Shown: positions 34,981 through 44,094, counted from the stretch's first letter. The stretch is DNA of 64,000 nt from Rubrobacteraceae bacterium (GCA_030448125.1 JAUJNO010000002.1:61460-125459), one strand, 5' to 3'. Numbers and translations are program-made. Notes: generated by a model not told the origin, from the sequence alone.

Positions 34981-35836
34981 ATGAACCGAAGGCCAGCGGT
35001 CCGAGAGACCACGGGGGTCGGAAGCCTGATATCGGGCCCCGACCCCGTTCTCGTGGGCATTCTCAACGTTACCCCCGACTCCTTCTCCGACGGCGGGGAG
35101 TTCTTCGGCGCCGAGCCCGCCGTGATTCAGGCCGAAAAGATGCTCGACGATGGCGCGCGAATGATCGACGTTGGCGGCGAGTCGACCCGCCCGGGCTCGG
35201 ATCCAGTGAGTCCCGAGGAGGAACTGCGCCGGGTAATACCGGTCGTACAGGGCATCCTGGAGGCTCGGCCCGAAGCCATCGTTTCGATAGACACCTACCG
35301 GGCTTCGACCGCGGAGACCGTCCTGGACGCCGGGGCGCGAGTCATTAACGACGTTACCGCGCTCGGGGGGATCCGAAGATGGCGGGCCTGGTAGCTGAGA
35401 GGGATTGCCCGGTGATCCTCATGCACATGCTGGGCGAGCCGAAGAGCATGCAGAAGGACCCGCGCTACGAGGACGTGGTGCGCGAGGTCCGGGACTTCCT
35501 CGCCGGTAGAGCGGAGCACGCCATAAGGGGGGGCGTAAGAGAGGAGAACATAGTCCTCGATCCCGGCGTCGGGTTCGGCAAGACCCTTCGACACAACCTG
35601 GAGCTGTTGAACAACCTCGACGTCTTCGTCGAGCTCGGCTTTCCCGTGCTCGTCGGGGCCTCTCGCAAGAGCTTCCTCGGCAAGATCACCGGCTCCGACG
35701 ACGCCAGAGATCGCGTCTTCGGCACGGTGGCGACGAGCGTTATGGCCTACGAGCGGGGGCGACCCTCTTCCGGGTACACGACGTTCGGGCCAACAAGGAA
35801 GCTTTAGAGGTGGCGGCGGCTGTCCGGCGGGCTTAG
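34981..35836 (+). CDS. folP: Dihydropteroate synthase FolP (two frameshifts)
   Basis: DHPS joins pABA and hydroxymethyl-dihydropterin pyrophosphate. Motifs: GILNVTPDSFSDGG, MIDVGGESTRPGS and ARVINDVTALGG. A six-G run at 35367-35372 has lost one G; the next frame continues DPKMAGLVAERDCPVILMHMLGEP and VVLDPGVGFGKTLRHN. A second five-G run near 35756 has also lost one G; restoring it gives GATLFRVHDVRANKEALEVAAAVRRA and a TAG at 35836. The sulfonamide-site loop appears normal. The gene follows ftsH without a gap and heads the folate run folP-folB-folK. Confidence 0.88.
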
Positions 35837-35901
35837 GCTTTCTTTGATCTCCACAACGAGTTGAGTCTGTTCTAAGGGCCGTGGAAGAGGAGGCTCCGCC
35901 G

Positions 35902-36753
35902 ATGTTCGAACGATTCACCGAACGAGCCCGCATGGTGGTGGTGCACGCCCAGGAAGAGGCCCGTCACTTTAACCACAACTACATCGGCACCGAGCACATG
36001 CTCCTGGGCCTCCTTCGTGAGGACGAGGGTGTCGCCGCCCGTGCCCTTGGTTCGCTGAACGTCACCCTCGACGAGGTGCGCGAGCAGGTCGAGAGCATCG
36101 TCGGCTACGGCATGGAGGAGACGAGCGGCCATGCGCCGTTTACCCCGCGTTCCAAGAGACACTTGGAGTTCGCTTTGAGAGAAGCGCTACGACTCGGCCA
36201 CAGCTACATTGGCACCGAGCACATCCTCTTGGGCTTGGTGAGCGAGAACGAGGGTGTCGCCGCGCTCGTGCTCTCGAACCTCGGCGCGGATCCGGATAAG
36301 GTCCGTCGTGAGGTTGTGGGGGTGCTCGGCGGCCAGGTGACAGAGATGCGGGACACCGGCCATTCCGAGGCTTCGGAGTATGCGCGAGCCTCGCGAGCTG
36401 ATCTAGTCAGGGCACGGGTGGAGGGACTGCTGGTCCACGCGCGCTGCGGTGTCACAGACGAGGAGCGCGCCCTGCCCCAGGCTCTGCGGGTAGATCTTCA
36501 GTACATATACCAGGCCGGAGAAGGGGACGAGCTCGACGAGACCGTAGACTACGGAGCCGTCCTTCGAGAAGTGGCCGAGCTACTGGAGCGAGAGGAGTTC
36601 CGGCTCCTGGAGACGGGGATGCGGAGGGTGGGGACGTACATTTTGAAGAGCTTCTCTGAGATACGGGAGGTTACCGTGTGCGTCACCAAACTACACGTTC
36701 CGGTAGCCCACGCGGTCTCGGGGGTCTCGGTCGAAGCTACCTTTCGCCGGTGA
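35902..36753 (+). CDS. folB: Clp_N domain fused to dihydroneopterin aldolase (FolB)
   Basis: A single 283-residue frame. Residues 1-144 are a complete double Clp_N repeat nearly identical to the N-terminus of ClpC at 40.6 kb ([38 protein letters not shown]). Residues about 167-283 are FolB, which cleaves dihydroneopterin: EGLLVHARCGVTDEERALPQALRVDL, DETVDYGAVLREV and the catalytic-type Lys K263 in VTKLHVPVA. The linker 145-166 is short. The start ATG 35902 and GGAGGCTCC ribosome region are shared with clpC, so the duplicated DNA includes translation signals. Position between folP and folK supports the FolB role; the Clp_N part may bind adaptors. Confidence 0.88.
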   Translation: MFERFTERARMVVVHAQEEARHFNHNYIGTEHMLLGLLREDEGVAARALGSLNVTLDEVREQVESIVGYGMEETSGHAPFTPRSKRHLEFALREALRLGHSYIGTEHILLGLVSENEGVAALVLSNLGADPDKVRREVVGVLGGQVTEMRDTGHSEASEYARASRADLVRARVEGLLVHARCGVTDEERALPQALRVDLQYIYQAGEGDELDETVDYGAVLREVAELLEREEFRLLETGMRRVGTYILKSFSEIREVTVCVTKLHVPVAHAVSGVSVEATFRR

Positions 36754-37238
36754 CCCGCGCCTTCCTGAGCCTCGGTAGCAACCTTGGGGACCGCCTGGGG
36801 TACCTGCGGGCGGCGGCCGAGGCGCTCGGGCGGGGGCCGCTATTGGAGGTGCGCGGGGTCTCGAAGGTCTACGAGACAACGCCGGTGGAGGTCGATGAGG
36901 AGCAGCCGGATTACCTGAACTGCGTGGTCGCGGTTGGGTATGGGGCGTCGGTGATCGAGTTGTTGCGCTTCTGCCAGGGGGTCGAGGCTGCTTTAGGGCG
37001 CGTCGGGAAAGGGGACAGGCTTCCGAGAACCGTGGACGTAGATATTCTGCTCTTTGGCGAGGAGGTCGTAGAAGGGCCGTATCTAATCGTGCCGCATCCG
37101 GGTATATTGCGGGCGTTCAACCTCGCGGGGATCGCGGACCTCGCGCCCGGCGCGTTTGTTCCGGGGCGCGGAGCGGTAAGAGGACTTCTGGCCGGGGCCG
37201 ATTCGAGCGGTGTGAGAGAGTTTGAGGAGAGCTTGTAA
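36750..37238 (+). CDS. folK: HPPK, 6-hydroxymethyl-7,8-dihydropterin pyrophosphokinase
   Basis: A 162-residue enzyme that pyrophosphorylates 6-hydroxymethyl-dihydropterin for FolP. Motifs: FLSLGSNLGDRLGYLRAAAEAL at the start, YETTPVEVDEEQPDYLNCVV and the magnesium-binding RTVDVDILLFGEEVV, followed by LIVPHPGILRAFNL. The GTG start overlaps the folB stop (GTGA), giving translational coupling. A longer frame would add 24 residues over folB and is rejected. Confidence 0.94.
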   Translation: MTRAFLSLGSNLGDRLGYLRAAAEALGRGPLLEVRGVSKVYETTPVEVDEEQPDYLNCVVAVGYGASVIELLRFCQGVEAALGRVGKGDRLPRTVDVDILLFGEEVVEGPYLIVPHPGILRAFNLAGIADLAPGAFVPGRGAVRGLLAGADSSGVREFEESL

Positions 37239-37245
37239 CTTGTTG

Positions 37246-38070
37246 ATGGCGGTGGACATCGGGAACACGCAGACGGTCCTGGGGCTCTTCGAGGGCGAGG
37301 AGTTGCGGGAGCGCTGGCGGATAACGACCGAGGCGCAGCGCACCGCGGACGAGCTCGGCGCCGTCTCGGCTGGACTTCTGGGGTTGCGGGGCCTGGGGCT
37401 CGAGCAGGTGGAGGCTTTGATCGTCTCGAGCGTGGTGCCTGTACTGAACCGCTCGTACAAGAACCTGGCCGAGAAGGTCCTCGAAGTGCCTTTCTACCAG
37501 GTGACGGCGACGATGCAGACCGGCCTGAAGAACCGCTACGACGATCCGGGGGCGGTTGGGGCGGACAGGATCGTGAACGCCGTCGCGGCCGGCCGCTACT
37601 ACGGTTACCCGACGATCATAGTGGACTTCGGGACGGCCACGACCGTGTGCGCGGTGGATGCGGAGGGGGCCTACCGGGGCGGGGCCATCCTGCCGGGTCT
37701 CTACGTGGCCCTTGATGCCCTCGTCGCGCAGACGTCCAAGCTCCCCGGCGTCGATCTCGAAGAAGAGCCGCCGGAGGCCATCGCCACCAACACCCCCGAC
37801 TCTATCCGAAGCGGCTTCATCTACGGCTACGCCGGGGCCATAGACGCCCTGATCCGGCGCATGAGCGAGGAGTTGGCGGTCGGCGCCCCGGCGAACGGTC
37901 AGACGAACGCCTCGGTCGAGAGCTCTTACGACGCGCCGGAGGGACTGTGCGTGCTCGCGACCGGCGGCCCCGCCCCGGTCATCGTCCGCCACTGTCGCGA
38001 GATCGACACCCTCGATGCCGAACTGACCCTCAAGGGCCTGAGCGTCCTCTACGAGTTGAACGCTTTGTAG
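37246..38070 (+). CDS. coaX: Type III pantothenate kinase CoaX
   Basis: A 274-residue ASKHA-fold kinase for the first step of CoA synthesis. Phosphate-1 motif DIGNTQTVLGLF, active-site GADRIVNAVAAGRYYG, phosphate-2 region IIVDFGTATTVCAVD, and GGAILPGLYVALDALVAQTSKLP. ATG 37246, or TTG 37243 just upstream, follow a GAGGAG 13-16 nt away. The C-terminus includes an unusual insertion (GAPANGQTNASVESSYDAPEGL) relative to the usual length of about 255. It ends the folate/CoA run. Confidence 0.93.
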   Translation: MAVDIGNTQTVLGLFEGEELRERWRITTEAQRTADELGAVSAGLLGLRGLGLEQVEALIVSSVVPVLNRSYKNLAEKVLEVPFYQVTATMQTGLKNRYDDPGAVGADRIVNAVAAGRYYGYPTIIVDFGTATTVCAVDAEGAYRGGAILPGLYVALDALVAQTSKLPGVDLEEEPPEAIATNTPDSIRSGFIYGYAGAIDALIRRMSEELAVGAPANGQTNASVESSYDAPEGLCVLATGGPAPVIVRHCREIDTLDAELTLKGLSVLYELNAL

Positions 38071-38235
38071 TTTTTGGTTTTCAGTCTCAGTAAGAACGGT
38101 CTTTTCGTGAGCTGCGAGCGTCTTACGAGGACCCGTCGAACGCCTCGCTGTCGGAGAGCGACGCTAGCGCGCTATCGTAGCGAGGGTAGTCAGCATCGAC
38201 TGATCACTAAAAACTGATAACCAAGAACTATCTCG
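38071..38235. repeat. Spacer with paired TTTTCAGT/ACTGAT-type repeats
   Basis: GGTTTTCAGTCTCAGT (38074-38091) and the near-reverse motif GACTGATCACTAAAAACTGATAACC (38199-38223) resemble the spacer repeats around 20.65-20.82 kb. They may be dispersed non-coding elements. Confidence 0.4.
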
Positions 38236-38264
38236 TTGACACCTTTGTGACGCTTCCGTATACT
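38236..38264 (+). promoter_or_regulatory. Near-consensus sigma-70 promoter of greA
   Basis: TTGACA (38236-38241), exactly 17-nt spacer, TATACT (38259-38264). The predicted start site is near 38271, only about four bases before the ATG, so the transcript is effectively leaderless. Confidence 0.85.
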
Positions 38265-38274
38265 CTGCCGGCTT

Positions 38275-38760
38275 ATGACGGACAAGAACAGGGAGCTCCT
38301 CACTCGCGAGGGCTTCGAGAAGCTCCAAGAAGAATTCAGGTATCTTACGGAAGTTCGGCGCCGCGAGGTGGCGGACCGCATCCGGCAGGCGAGGGAGTTC
38401 GGGGACATCTCCGAGAACTCCGAGTACGATGACGCCAAAAACGAGCAGTATCTCCTGGAGCGCCGGATCAGCGAGGTCCAGCGTCGCCTGAGGAACTCGA
38501 AGGTCGTGGACCCCGGCGGGGCGGAGTCCGGCGCCGTGGACCTCGGCACCCGCGTAACCTTGAGGGTGGTCGGTAAGGACGAGGAGCGGACCTTCGAGAT
38601 CGTCGGGGCGAACGAGTCGGACCCCGGGAGCGGCAAGCTCTCCCACTCCTCTCCGGTCGGACGCGCCGTCCTCAAGCGCCGCGTCGGGGAGAAGGTTACG
38701 GTTTCGACGCCCCGCGGCGCGACCGAGTACGAGATCGTCAACGTAGAGGCCGCGAGCTAG
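38275..38760 (+). CDS. greA: Transcription elongation factor GreA
   Basis: A 161-residue factor that rescues backtracked RNA polymerase. The N-terminal coiled-coil hairpin has the catalytic acidic tip in REFGDISENSEYDDAKNEQ, and the C-terminal FKBP-like domain has LGTRVTLRVV and GKLSHSSPVGRAVLKRRVGEKVTVSTP. No ribosome site is present; the strong promoter sits directly upstream. It is 53 nt ahead of lysK. Confidence 0.95.
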   Translation: MTDKNRELLTREGFEKLQEEFRYLTEVRRREVADRIRQAREFGDISENSEYDDAKNEQYLLERRISEVQRRLRNSKVVDPGGAESGAVDLGTRVTLRVVGKDEERTFEIVGANESDPGSGKLSHSSPVGRAVLKRRVGEKVTVSTPRGATEYEIVNVEAAS

Positions 38761-38813
38761 AGGAAGCGGGTCGTCCCCCGCCCCTCGAAGGCCGTATTAC
38801 TGTCTATCCATCT

Positions 38814-40322
38814 GTGGAGCAGCGCGTGAACACCATAGATCTTTCTGTCCCTGATTGGGCCAGGAGAACCGCAGAGAACCTGTTGGCCACCCACGGCGAG
38901 GGCCCGCACGTGGTCGTTACCGGGATCAGCCCCTCCGGCAACATCCACGTCGGCAACCTGCGCGAGGTCCTGGTCGCCGAGGCGATCGTGAACGCCCTCA
39001 AAGCCCGGGGTTCGGAGGTCCGGTTCGTCTTCCACGCGGACACCATAGACCCGTTGCGCAAGATCGCGCCCGGCATCCCGGCTGATTTCGAGAGCTACAT
39101 CGGCCACAGCCTCTCGCGCGTCCCGGACCCCGAGGGCTGCCACGTCTCCTACGCCGAGCATTTCTTGAGCCCCTTCGAGGAGGCCCTGAAGCGCATGGAG
39201 ATGGAGGTAGAGGTACTGCGTTCGCACGAACTCTACGAGGGCGGCTTCTACGCGGAGGTGACGCGGGAGGCGCTGGATCGCACCGAAGATCTGCGGAACA
39301 TCTTGCAGGAGGTCAGCGGGCGAAAGATGCCCGAGCACTGGTCGCCCTACCTGCCGCGGGCAGGCTCGGGGCAGCTTACGGGGGCGAGGATACTCGAGCA
39401 CCTGCCCGAGGAGCGGAGGGTGATCTTCGCCGACGAAGACGGTTGGGAGGAGGTCGCCGACTACTCGAAGGGTGAGGGGAAGCTGGGGTGGAGGGTGGAG
39501 CTAGCGGCGCGATGGAAGGCGCTTCGGGTAACCTTCGAGCCGTTCGGTAAAGACCATACGAGCCGCGGCGGCTCGACCGACACGGCTGACCGGATGGCGA
39601 GAGAGGTCTTCCGGTACCCAGCACCGGGACGCTACGAGTACGAGTGGATCCAGATAAAAGGCAAGGGCGCGATGAGCAGCTCGAAGGGCATCGTCCTCTT
39701 GCCGGGCGACATGCTAGATATAATGCCCCCCGACGCCCTGCGGCGGATGGTCCTCGGACGCGACCCCGCCCGCGCCCTGGATCTGGATCTCGCCGAAGGC
39801 TTCCCCCGCTTTATGGACGAGTACAGGGCCGACACGGAAGAGACCCCCGTCCCCTTCGCCCATCTCGTCACCGTCGCCCAGACCGTGGCCGGCGACCCAG
39901 ACAGGGCCGCCGGGATGCTCGGGCGGGGCGGTTACGTGGAAGCCGCGAGCAACTCCGAAAAGCTCCGCCGGGACCTCGTCTACGCCCGCAACTGGGCCGA
40001 GGAGTGGGCGCCGGAGTCGTACCGCTTCGGGGTGTGCGAGGAGACGCCTCTGGAGGCGGCGGATCTGGACGCCGGGCAGCGAAGCTACCTCGCGGCGGTA
40101 GCCGGGAAGCTCGAGGACGGGATGGACGGAGACGCGGTGCAGAACCTGCTGTACTCCACGGCGGTCGAGCTCGGGCTGAAGCCGAAGGCGGCATTCGGGG
40201 GCGTGTACATGGTCCTTCTGGGTAAGAAGAGCGGGCCCAAGGCCGGGCCGTTCGTCGCCGGTCTCGACGCGGGCTTCGTGCGGGAGCGGTTCCTCGATGT
40301 GTCAGGGGACACGACGCTATAA
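38814..40322 (+). CDS. lysK: Class I lysyl-tRNA synthetase
   Basis: A 502-residue class I LysRS, the archaeal-type form found in some bacteria in place of LysS. HIGH-like motif is ISPSGNIHVGNLREV, the KMSKS equivalent KGAMSSSKGIVL, and in between VRFVFHADTIDPLRKIAPGIP, HWSPYLPRAG and EPFGKDHTSRGGS. GTG start without a clear ribosome site; TACTGT at 38798 could be a -10. Length fits the family (about 520). No LysS appears in this window. Confidence 0.94.
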   Translation: MEQRVNTIDLSVPDWARRTAENLLATHGEGPHVVVTGISPSGNIHVGNLREVLVAEAIVNALKARGSEVRFVFHADTIDPLRKIAPGIPADFESYIGHSLSRVPDPEGCHVSYAEHFLSPFEEALKRMEMEVEVLRSHELYEGGFYAEVTREALDRTEDLRNILQEVSGRKMPEHWSPYLPRAGSGQLTGARILEHLPEERRVIFADEDGWEEVADYSKGEGKLGWRVELAARWKALRVTFEPFGKDHTSRGGSTDTADRMAREVFRYPAPGRYEYEWIQIKGKGAMSSSKGIVLLPGDMLDIMPPDALRRMVLGRDPARALDLDLAEGFPRFMDEYRADTEETPVPFAHLVTVAQTVAGDPDRAAGMLGRGGYVEAASNSEKLRRDLVYARNWAEEWAPESYRFGVCEETPLEAADLDAGQRSYLAAVAGKLEDGMDGDAVQNLLYSTAVELGLKPKAAFGGVYMVLLGKKSGPKAGPFVAGLDAGFVRERFLDVSGDTTL

Positions 40323-40425
40323 AGGGTCGAGAGCTACAATCTGTTCGGGTCGCAAAGGACCTCCACATATAGTGGTAAGGGGAGCGCGTTGCGCTAAACG
40401 CGTACTTTTCTGGGCAAAACCTTTG

Positions 40426-40431
40426 TATACT
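40426..40431 (+). promoter_or_regulatory. -10 box upstream of the clpC leader ORF
   Basis: TATACT preceded by TTG, about 30 nt before the small ORF ATG at 40462, with AGGAGAAGG as ribosome site. No CIRCE or CtsR-type operator is seen. Confidence 0.45.
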
Positions 40432-40461
40432 CATAACAGGCGGCATTTAGGAGAAGGGTTT

Positions 40462-40599
40462 ATGGTTCTAAGATTTATTAGAGATAGAGCGAGGTATAAT
40501 CCGCTCATTGCTGGCGAACGTAGAAAATATTTACAGATGACCGATATGGCTATAGAAGAAGCCGCACAGGACCCTCGAAATGGAGGAGGCTCCAGCTAA
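40462..40599 (+). CDS. 45-residue leader ORF coupled to clpC
   Basis: A short frame with a strong AGGAGAAGG site 5-6 nt before its ATG. The product has a basic N-terminus ([23 protein letters not shown]) and acidic-then-polar C-terminus, no membrane helix. Its TAA overlaps the clpC ATG by one base (TAATG), the layout of translational coupling. Base composition is clearly more AT-rich than either neighbour. It may regulate clpC translation or encode a micro-adaptor; I recognise no family. Confidence 0.55.
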   Translation: MVLRFIRDRARYNPLIAGERRKYLQMTDMAIEEAAQDPRNGGGSS

Positions 40600-43108
40600 T
40601 GTTCGAACGGTTCACCGAACGAGCCCGCAAGGTGGTGGTGCTCGCCCAGGAAGAGGCCCGTCACTTCAACCACAACTACATCGGCACCGAGCACCTGCTC
40701 TTGGGCCTCCTTCGTGAGGATGAGGGCGTCGCTGCCCGCGCTTTAGGCTCGCTGAACGTCACCCTCGACGAGGTGCGCGAGCAGGTCGAGAGCATCGTTG
40801 GTTACGGCGAGGAGGGGACGGGCGGCCAGGCGCCGTTCACCCCGCGCTCGAAGAAGGTTTTGGAGTTGGCGCTGCGCGAAGCGCTTCAGCTCGGCCACAA
40901 CTACATCGGCACCGAGCACATTCTGCTCGGGCTCGTCAGGGAGTCCGAGGGAGTCGCCGCGCGCGTGCTCTCGAACCTCGGCGTCGATCCGGACAAGGTC
41001 CGGCGTGAGGTCGTGCGGATGCTCGGCGGCGGCCGATCGCAGCGGGGCCGGGGCGGCGGCGAGGCCGCGGCGGGCGCGGGGCCGAGGCCAAGCGGCCCAA
41101 GACCCGCCAGCTCGACCAGTACGGCCGTAACCTCACGGCGTTCGCCGACGAGAGCAAGCTCGACCCCGTGATCGGGCGCGCCAAGGAGATAGAGAGGATC
41201 ATGCAGATCCTCGTCCGGCGCACCAAGAACAACCCCGTCATCATCGGCGAACCGGGCGTCGGCAAGACGGCCATCGTCGAGGGGCTGGCGCAAGAGATCG
41301 CCGAGGACCGCGTGCCGGACATCCTCGCCGACAAGGAGGTCTACACGCTCGACCTCGGGGCGTTGGTCGCGGGCTCGAAGTACAGGGGCGAGTTCGAAGA
41401 GCGCCTCAAGAAGATCATGAAGGAGATCACCGACCACGGCGACATCATCCTGTTTATCGACGAGATCCACAACCTCGTAGGCGCCGGCGCCGCGGAGGGC
41501 GCTATCGACGCGGCCTCCATCTTGAAGCCCGCTCTCGCCCGTGGCGAGTTGCAGGTCATCGGCGCCACGACCACCGACGAGTATCGCAAGTACGTCGAGA
41601 AGGACAAGGCGCTCGAGCGCCGCTTCCAGACCATCCAGGTCGGGGAGCCGACGGTCGAGGAGACGGAGCTCATCCTCAAGGGTCTCCGCGACCGTTACGA
41701 GCAGCACCACAAGATCCAGATAACCGACGAGGCCCTGAAGGCCGCCTCCGAGCTCGGCGACCGCTACATCTCGGACCGCTTCCTGCCGGACAAGGCTATA
41801 GACCTCGTCGACGAGGCCGCGTCCAAGATGCGCATAAAGACGATGGCCTCTCCGCCGTACTACAAGGAGATCGACGACGAGCTCAACGAGGTACGGTCCC
41901 AGAAGGAGTCCGCCATCGACGGGCAGGAGTTCGAGAAGGCCGCGCGGCTACGGGACAACGAGCGTAAGCTCGCCCTGCAGCGCCGTGAGCTCGAGCGCAA
42001 CTGGCGCGAGGGTGGCGATGAAGGCGGCAATATGGCCTCCATCGGGGAGAACGAGATCGCCGAGATCGTCTCCATGTGGACCGGCATCCCGGTCAAGAAG
42101 ATGACCGAGGAGGAGACCGAGAAGCTCCTGAAGATGGAGGATGAGCTGCACGACCGCGTCGTCGGGCAGAACGAGGCCATCAAGGCCGTCTCCCGCTCCA
42201 TCCGCCGCACGTTTGCCGGCATCAAGGACCCGAACAGGCCCAGCGGCTCGTTCGTCTTCCTCGGCCCCACGGGCGTCGGTAAGACAGAGCTCGCCCGGAC
42301 GCTCGCCGAGTACCTCTTCGGCGACCAGGACTCAATGATCCGTCTCGACATGTCCGAGTACATGGAGCGTCACACGGTGTCACGGCTCGTCGGTTCGCCT
42401 CCCGGCTACGTCGGCTACGACGAGGGCGGCCAGCTCACCGAGCAGGTCAGGAGGAGGCCGTACAGCGTGGTCTTGTTCGACGAGATCGAGAAGGCCCACC
42501 CGGACGTCTTCAACATCATGCTCCAGATCCTCGAGGACGGCATGCTCACCGACGCGCAGGGTCGGACCGTGGACTTCAAGAACGTGGTCCTCATCATGAC
42601 CTCCAACGTCGGGGCGCAGCACATCAACAAGACTCAGTCGCTCGGCTTCGGCGGCGGCACCGAGGGCATCTCCTACAAGGAGATGAAGGGCAGGGTCACG
42701 AGCGAGCTCCGCAAGATCTTCCGCCCCGAGCTTCTGAACAGGATCGACGAGACCATCGTCTTCCACAAGCTCGAGCGCGAGGATATGCGCCACATCATCG
42801 AGATCCAGATCAAGCGCCTGCGCAAGCAGCTCGTCGAGCGCGAAGTGACCGTCGAGTTCACCCGCGAGGCCCTCGACAAGCTCTCCGACGCGGGCTACGA
42901 TCCGGCGTTCGGCGCGAGGCCATTGCGCCGCGTGCTGCAGCGCATGATCGAGGACCCGATGAGCGAGATGATCCTGCGCGGCGAGATCCCCACCGGCTCC
43001 AAGGTCATCATCGAGCCGAACGACATCGACTTCGACGACGTCGCCGAGGACGAGTCCATCGTGGACATCAGGGTCACCCAACCCAAGGAGGTCGTCCCCG
43101 CCGAGTAG
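40599..43108 (+). CDS. clpC: ATP-dependent Clp protease ATPase subunit ClpC (one frameshift)
   Basis: Hsp100 unfoldase partner of ClpP. Clp_N double repeat (1-145), a Gly-rich linker, then AAA1 with Walker A GEPGVGKT and [12 protein letters not shown], a UVR-like middle helix ([23 protein letters not shown]), AAA2 with GPTGVGKT and a C-terminal D2 domain. The frame breaks in the linker near 41080, where a G-run is one base short; the second frame continues [36 protein letters not shown] without loss. ATG is coupled to the leader ORF. A perfect terminator follows. ClpS at 8.7 kb is a plausible adaptor. Confidence 0.93.
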
Positions 43109-43133
43109 GACGGGCGAAATCGCGATTCTACCG

Positions 43134-43165
43134 AGCCGGGGCGCTAGAGCGCCCCGGCTTTTTCT
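43134..43165 (+). terminator. Rho-independent terminator after clpC
   Basis: An 11-bp perfect stem AGCCGGGGCGC / GCGCCCCGGCT with TAGA loop, then TTTTTCTTT. It may also serve the convergent doc gene. Confidence 0.93.
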
Positions 43166-43178
43166 TTGGCTCGAAAGG

Positions 43179-43574
43179 TTAGCTCTTCCGGGCGTGTTCC
43201 TCAAACCAGAGCGCCATGTCCTCCGTCTCGAACGCACCCTCGGCGACGCTCACCGCGAAATCTTCGAGCTCCTCTTGTTCCGCTTCCACCTCGTAGCCGA
43301 AAGTCGAGAGCAGGTAAGCGGCGGAGGCGGTTCCGGTGCGCTTGTTACCGTCTACGAAAGGATGGCGCCGGATGATGGATTCCATCAGGGCCGCGGCTTT
43401 CTCAAAGGGCGAGGCAAAGTGTTCCTGGCCGAACGATGCTTGCCACGGTCGTTCGATGGCGGCAAGGAGGGCCCCTTCGTCGCGTACACCCTCGGAGCCG
43501 CCGTACTGCCCTATCGAGGCCGTGTGGAAGAAAAGGACCTCCGGTAGACCCGGTTTCCTACCGGAAGGTTGCAC
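43179..43574 (-). CDS. doc: Doc-type (Fic fold) toxin
   Basis: A 131-residue death-on-curing family toxin. The Fic/Doc core is HPFVDGNKRT (71-80), matching HxFx(D/N)(A/G)NKR; the Doc family phosphorylates EF-Tu. Preceding helices include GGSEGVRDEGALLAAIERP, typical of Doc. GTG start, 24 nt after the antitoxin stop. The usual N-terminal ...YLTPEQVLFLH is replaced by GLPEVLFFHTA. Motif residues are intact, so an active toxin is likely. Confidence 0.88.
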   Translation of the reverse strand: MQPSGRKPGLPEVLFFHTASIGQYGGSEGVRDEGALLAAIERPWQASFGQEHFASPFEKAAALMESIIRRHPFVDGNKRTGTASAAYLLSTFGYEVEAEQEELEDFAVSVAEGAFETEDMALWFEEHARKS

Positions 43575-43598
43575 AGTCCCTGAGGCCGGAAGAGTGTC

Positions 43599-43832
43599 CT
43601 AGCGATGGGCGAGGTTACTCATGGCTTTGTCGTACTTCTTCATAAATCGAGCCATAAACTCCACAGCGTCGGGCGAGGGCCGGGACACTGACGGCTCCAC
43701 TCGGATTGCGCCTCCTTCGGAAGACAATAAGACGTCCTGCCCGACCTCCAAGCTCATCTCCTCCAATATCTCGGGAGGGATCGGGAGCATCACTGATCCG
43801 CCAACCTTCCTCAAAGTCCGCCGCGTCTGCAT
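43599..43832 (-). CDS. AbrB/MazE-type antitoxin
   Basis: A 77-residue swapped-hairpin DNA-binding antitoxin. MQTRRTLRKVGGSVMLPIPPEILEEMSLEVGQDVLL is a SpoVT/AbrB domain; the tail AVEFMARFMKKYDKAMSNLAHR is a likely toxin-neutralising helix. ATG 43832 has AGGAGGAGG about 9 nt upstream; a longer frame adds 38 implausible residues. It precedes doc in the same operon. Confidence 0.85.
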   Translation of the reverse strand: MQTRRTLRKVGGSVMLPIPPEILEEMSLEVGQDVLLSSEGGAIRVEPSVSRPSPDAVEFMARFMKKYDKAMSNLAHR

Positions 43833-43857
43833 AGCCTGAAACCTCCTCCTGCTCTCA

Positions 43858-43887
43858 TTCTTATATAACTCAGTATAACTTATGATG
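43858..43887 (-). promoter_or_regulatory. Promoter/operator region of the AbrB-Doc operon
   Basis: On the minus strand two AGTTATA copies lie 10 nt apart, the first forming TTATACT (-10 TATACT). AT-rich in a GC-rich context, a likely autoregulatory binding site. Confidence 0.45.
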
Positions 43888-44094
43888 CGAGGTGAGAAGA
43901 GGCCTATGAACGAGTGCTGGCAGCTTGCTGACTTGCCGACGGGCACAAGACAGTCCTCGGAAAAGAGGACCGGGGCTTCTTCGGGCGCTCCGGCCCTCTC
44001 TTTTGAATGTAGGCAACTGCAAGTTGTGGAAGCAGGGGCCGGACTCTAGGGGCGCATGCGCCTTTTTCGTGTCTGTACTTTCTCTTCTATACCG

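Noticed and set aside
41070..41090. Programmed frameshift in clpC or in the other housekeeping genes
   Set aside because: No slippery heptamer with downstream pseudoknot is evident; the lesions are simple run-length changes spread over many unrelated genes.
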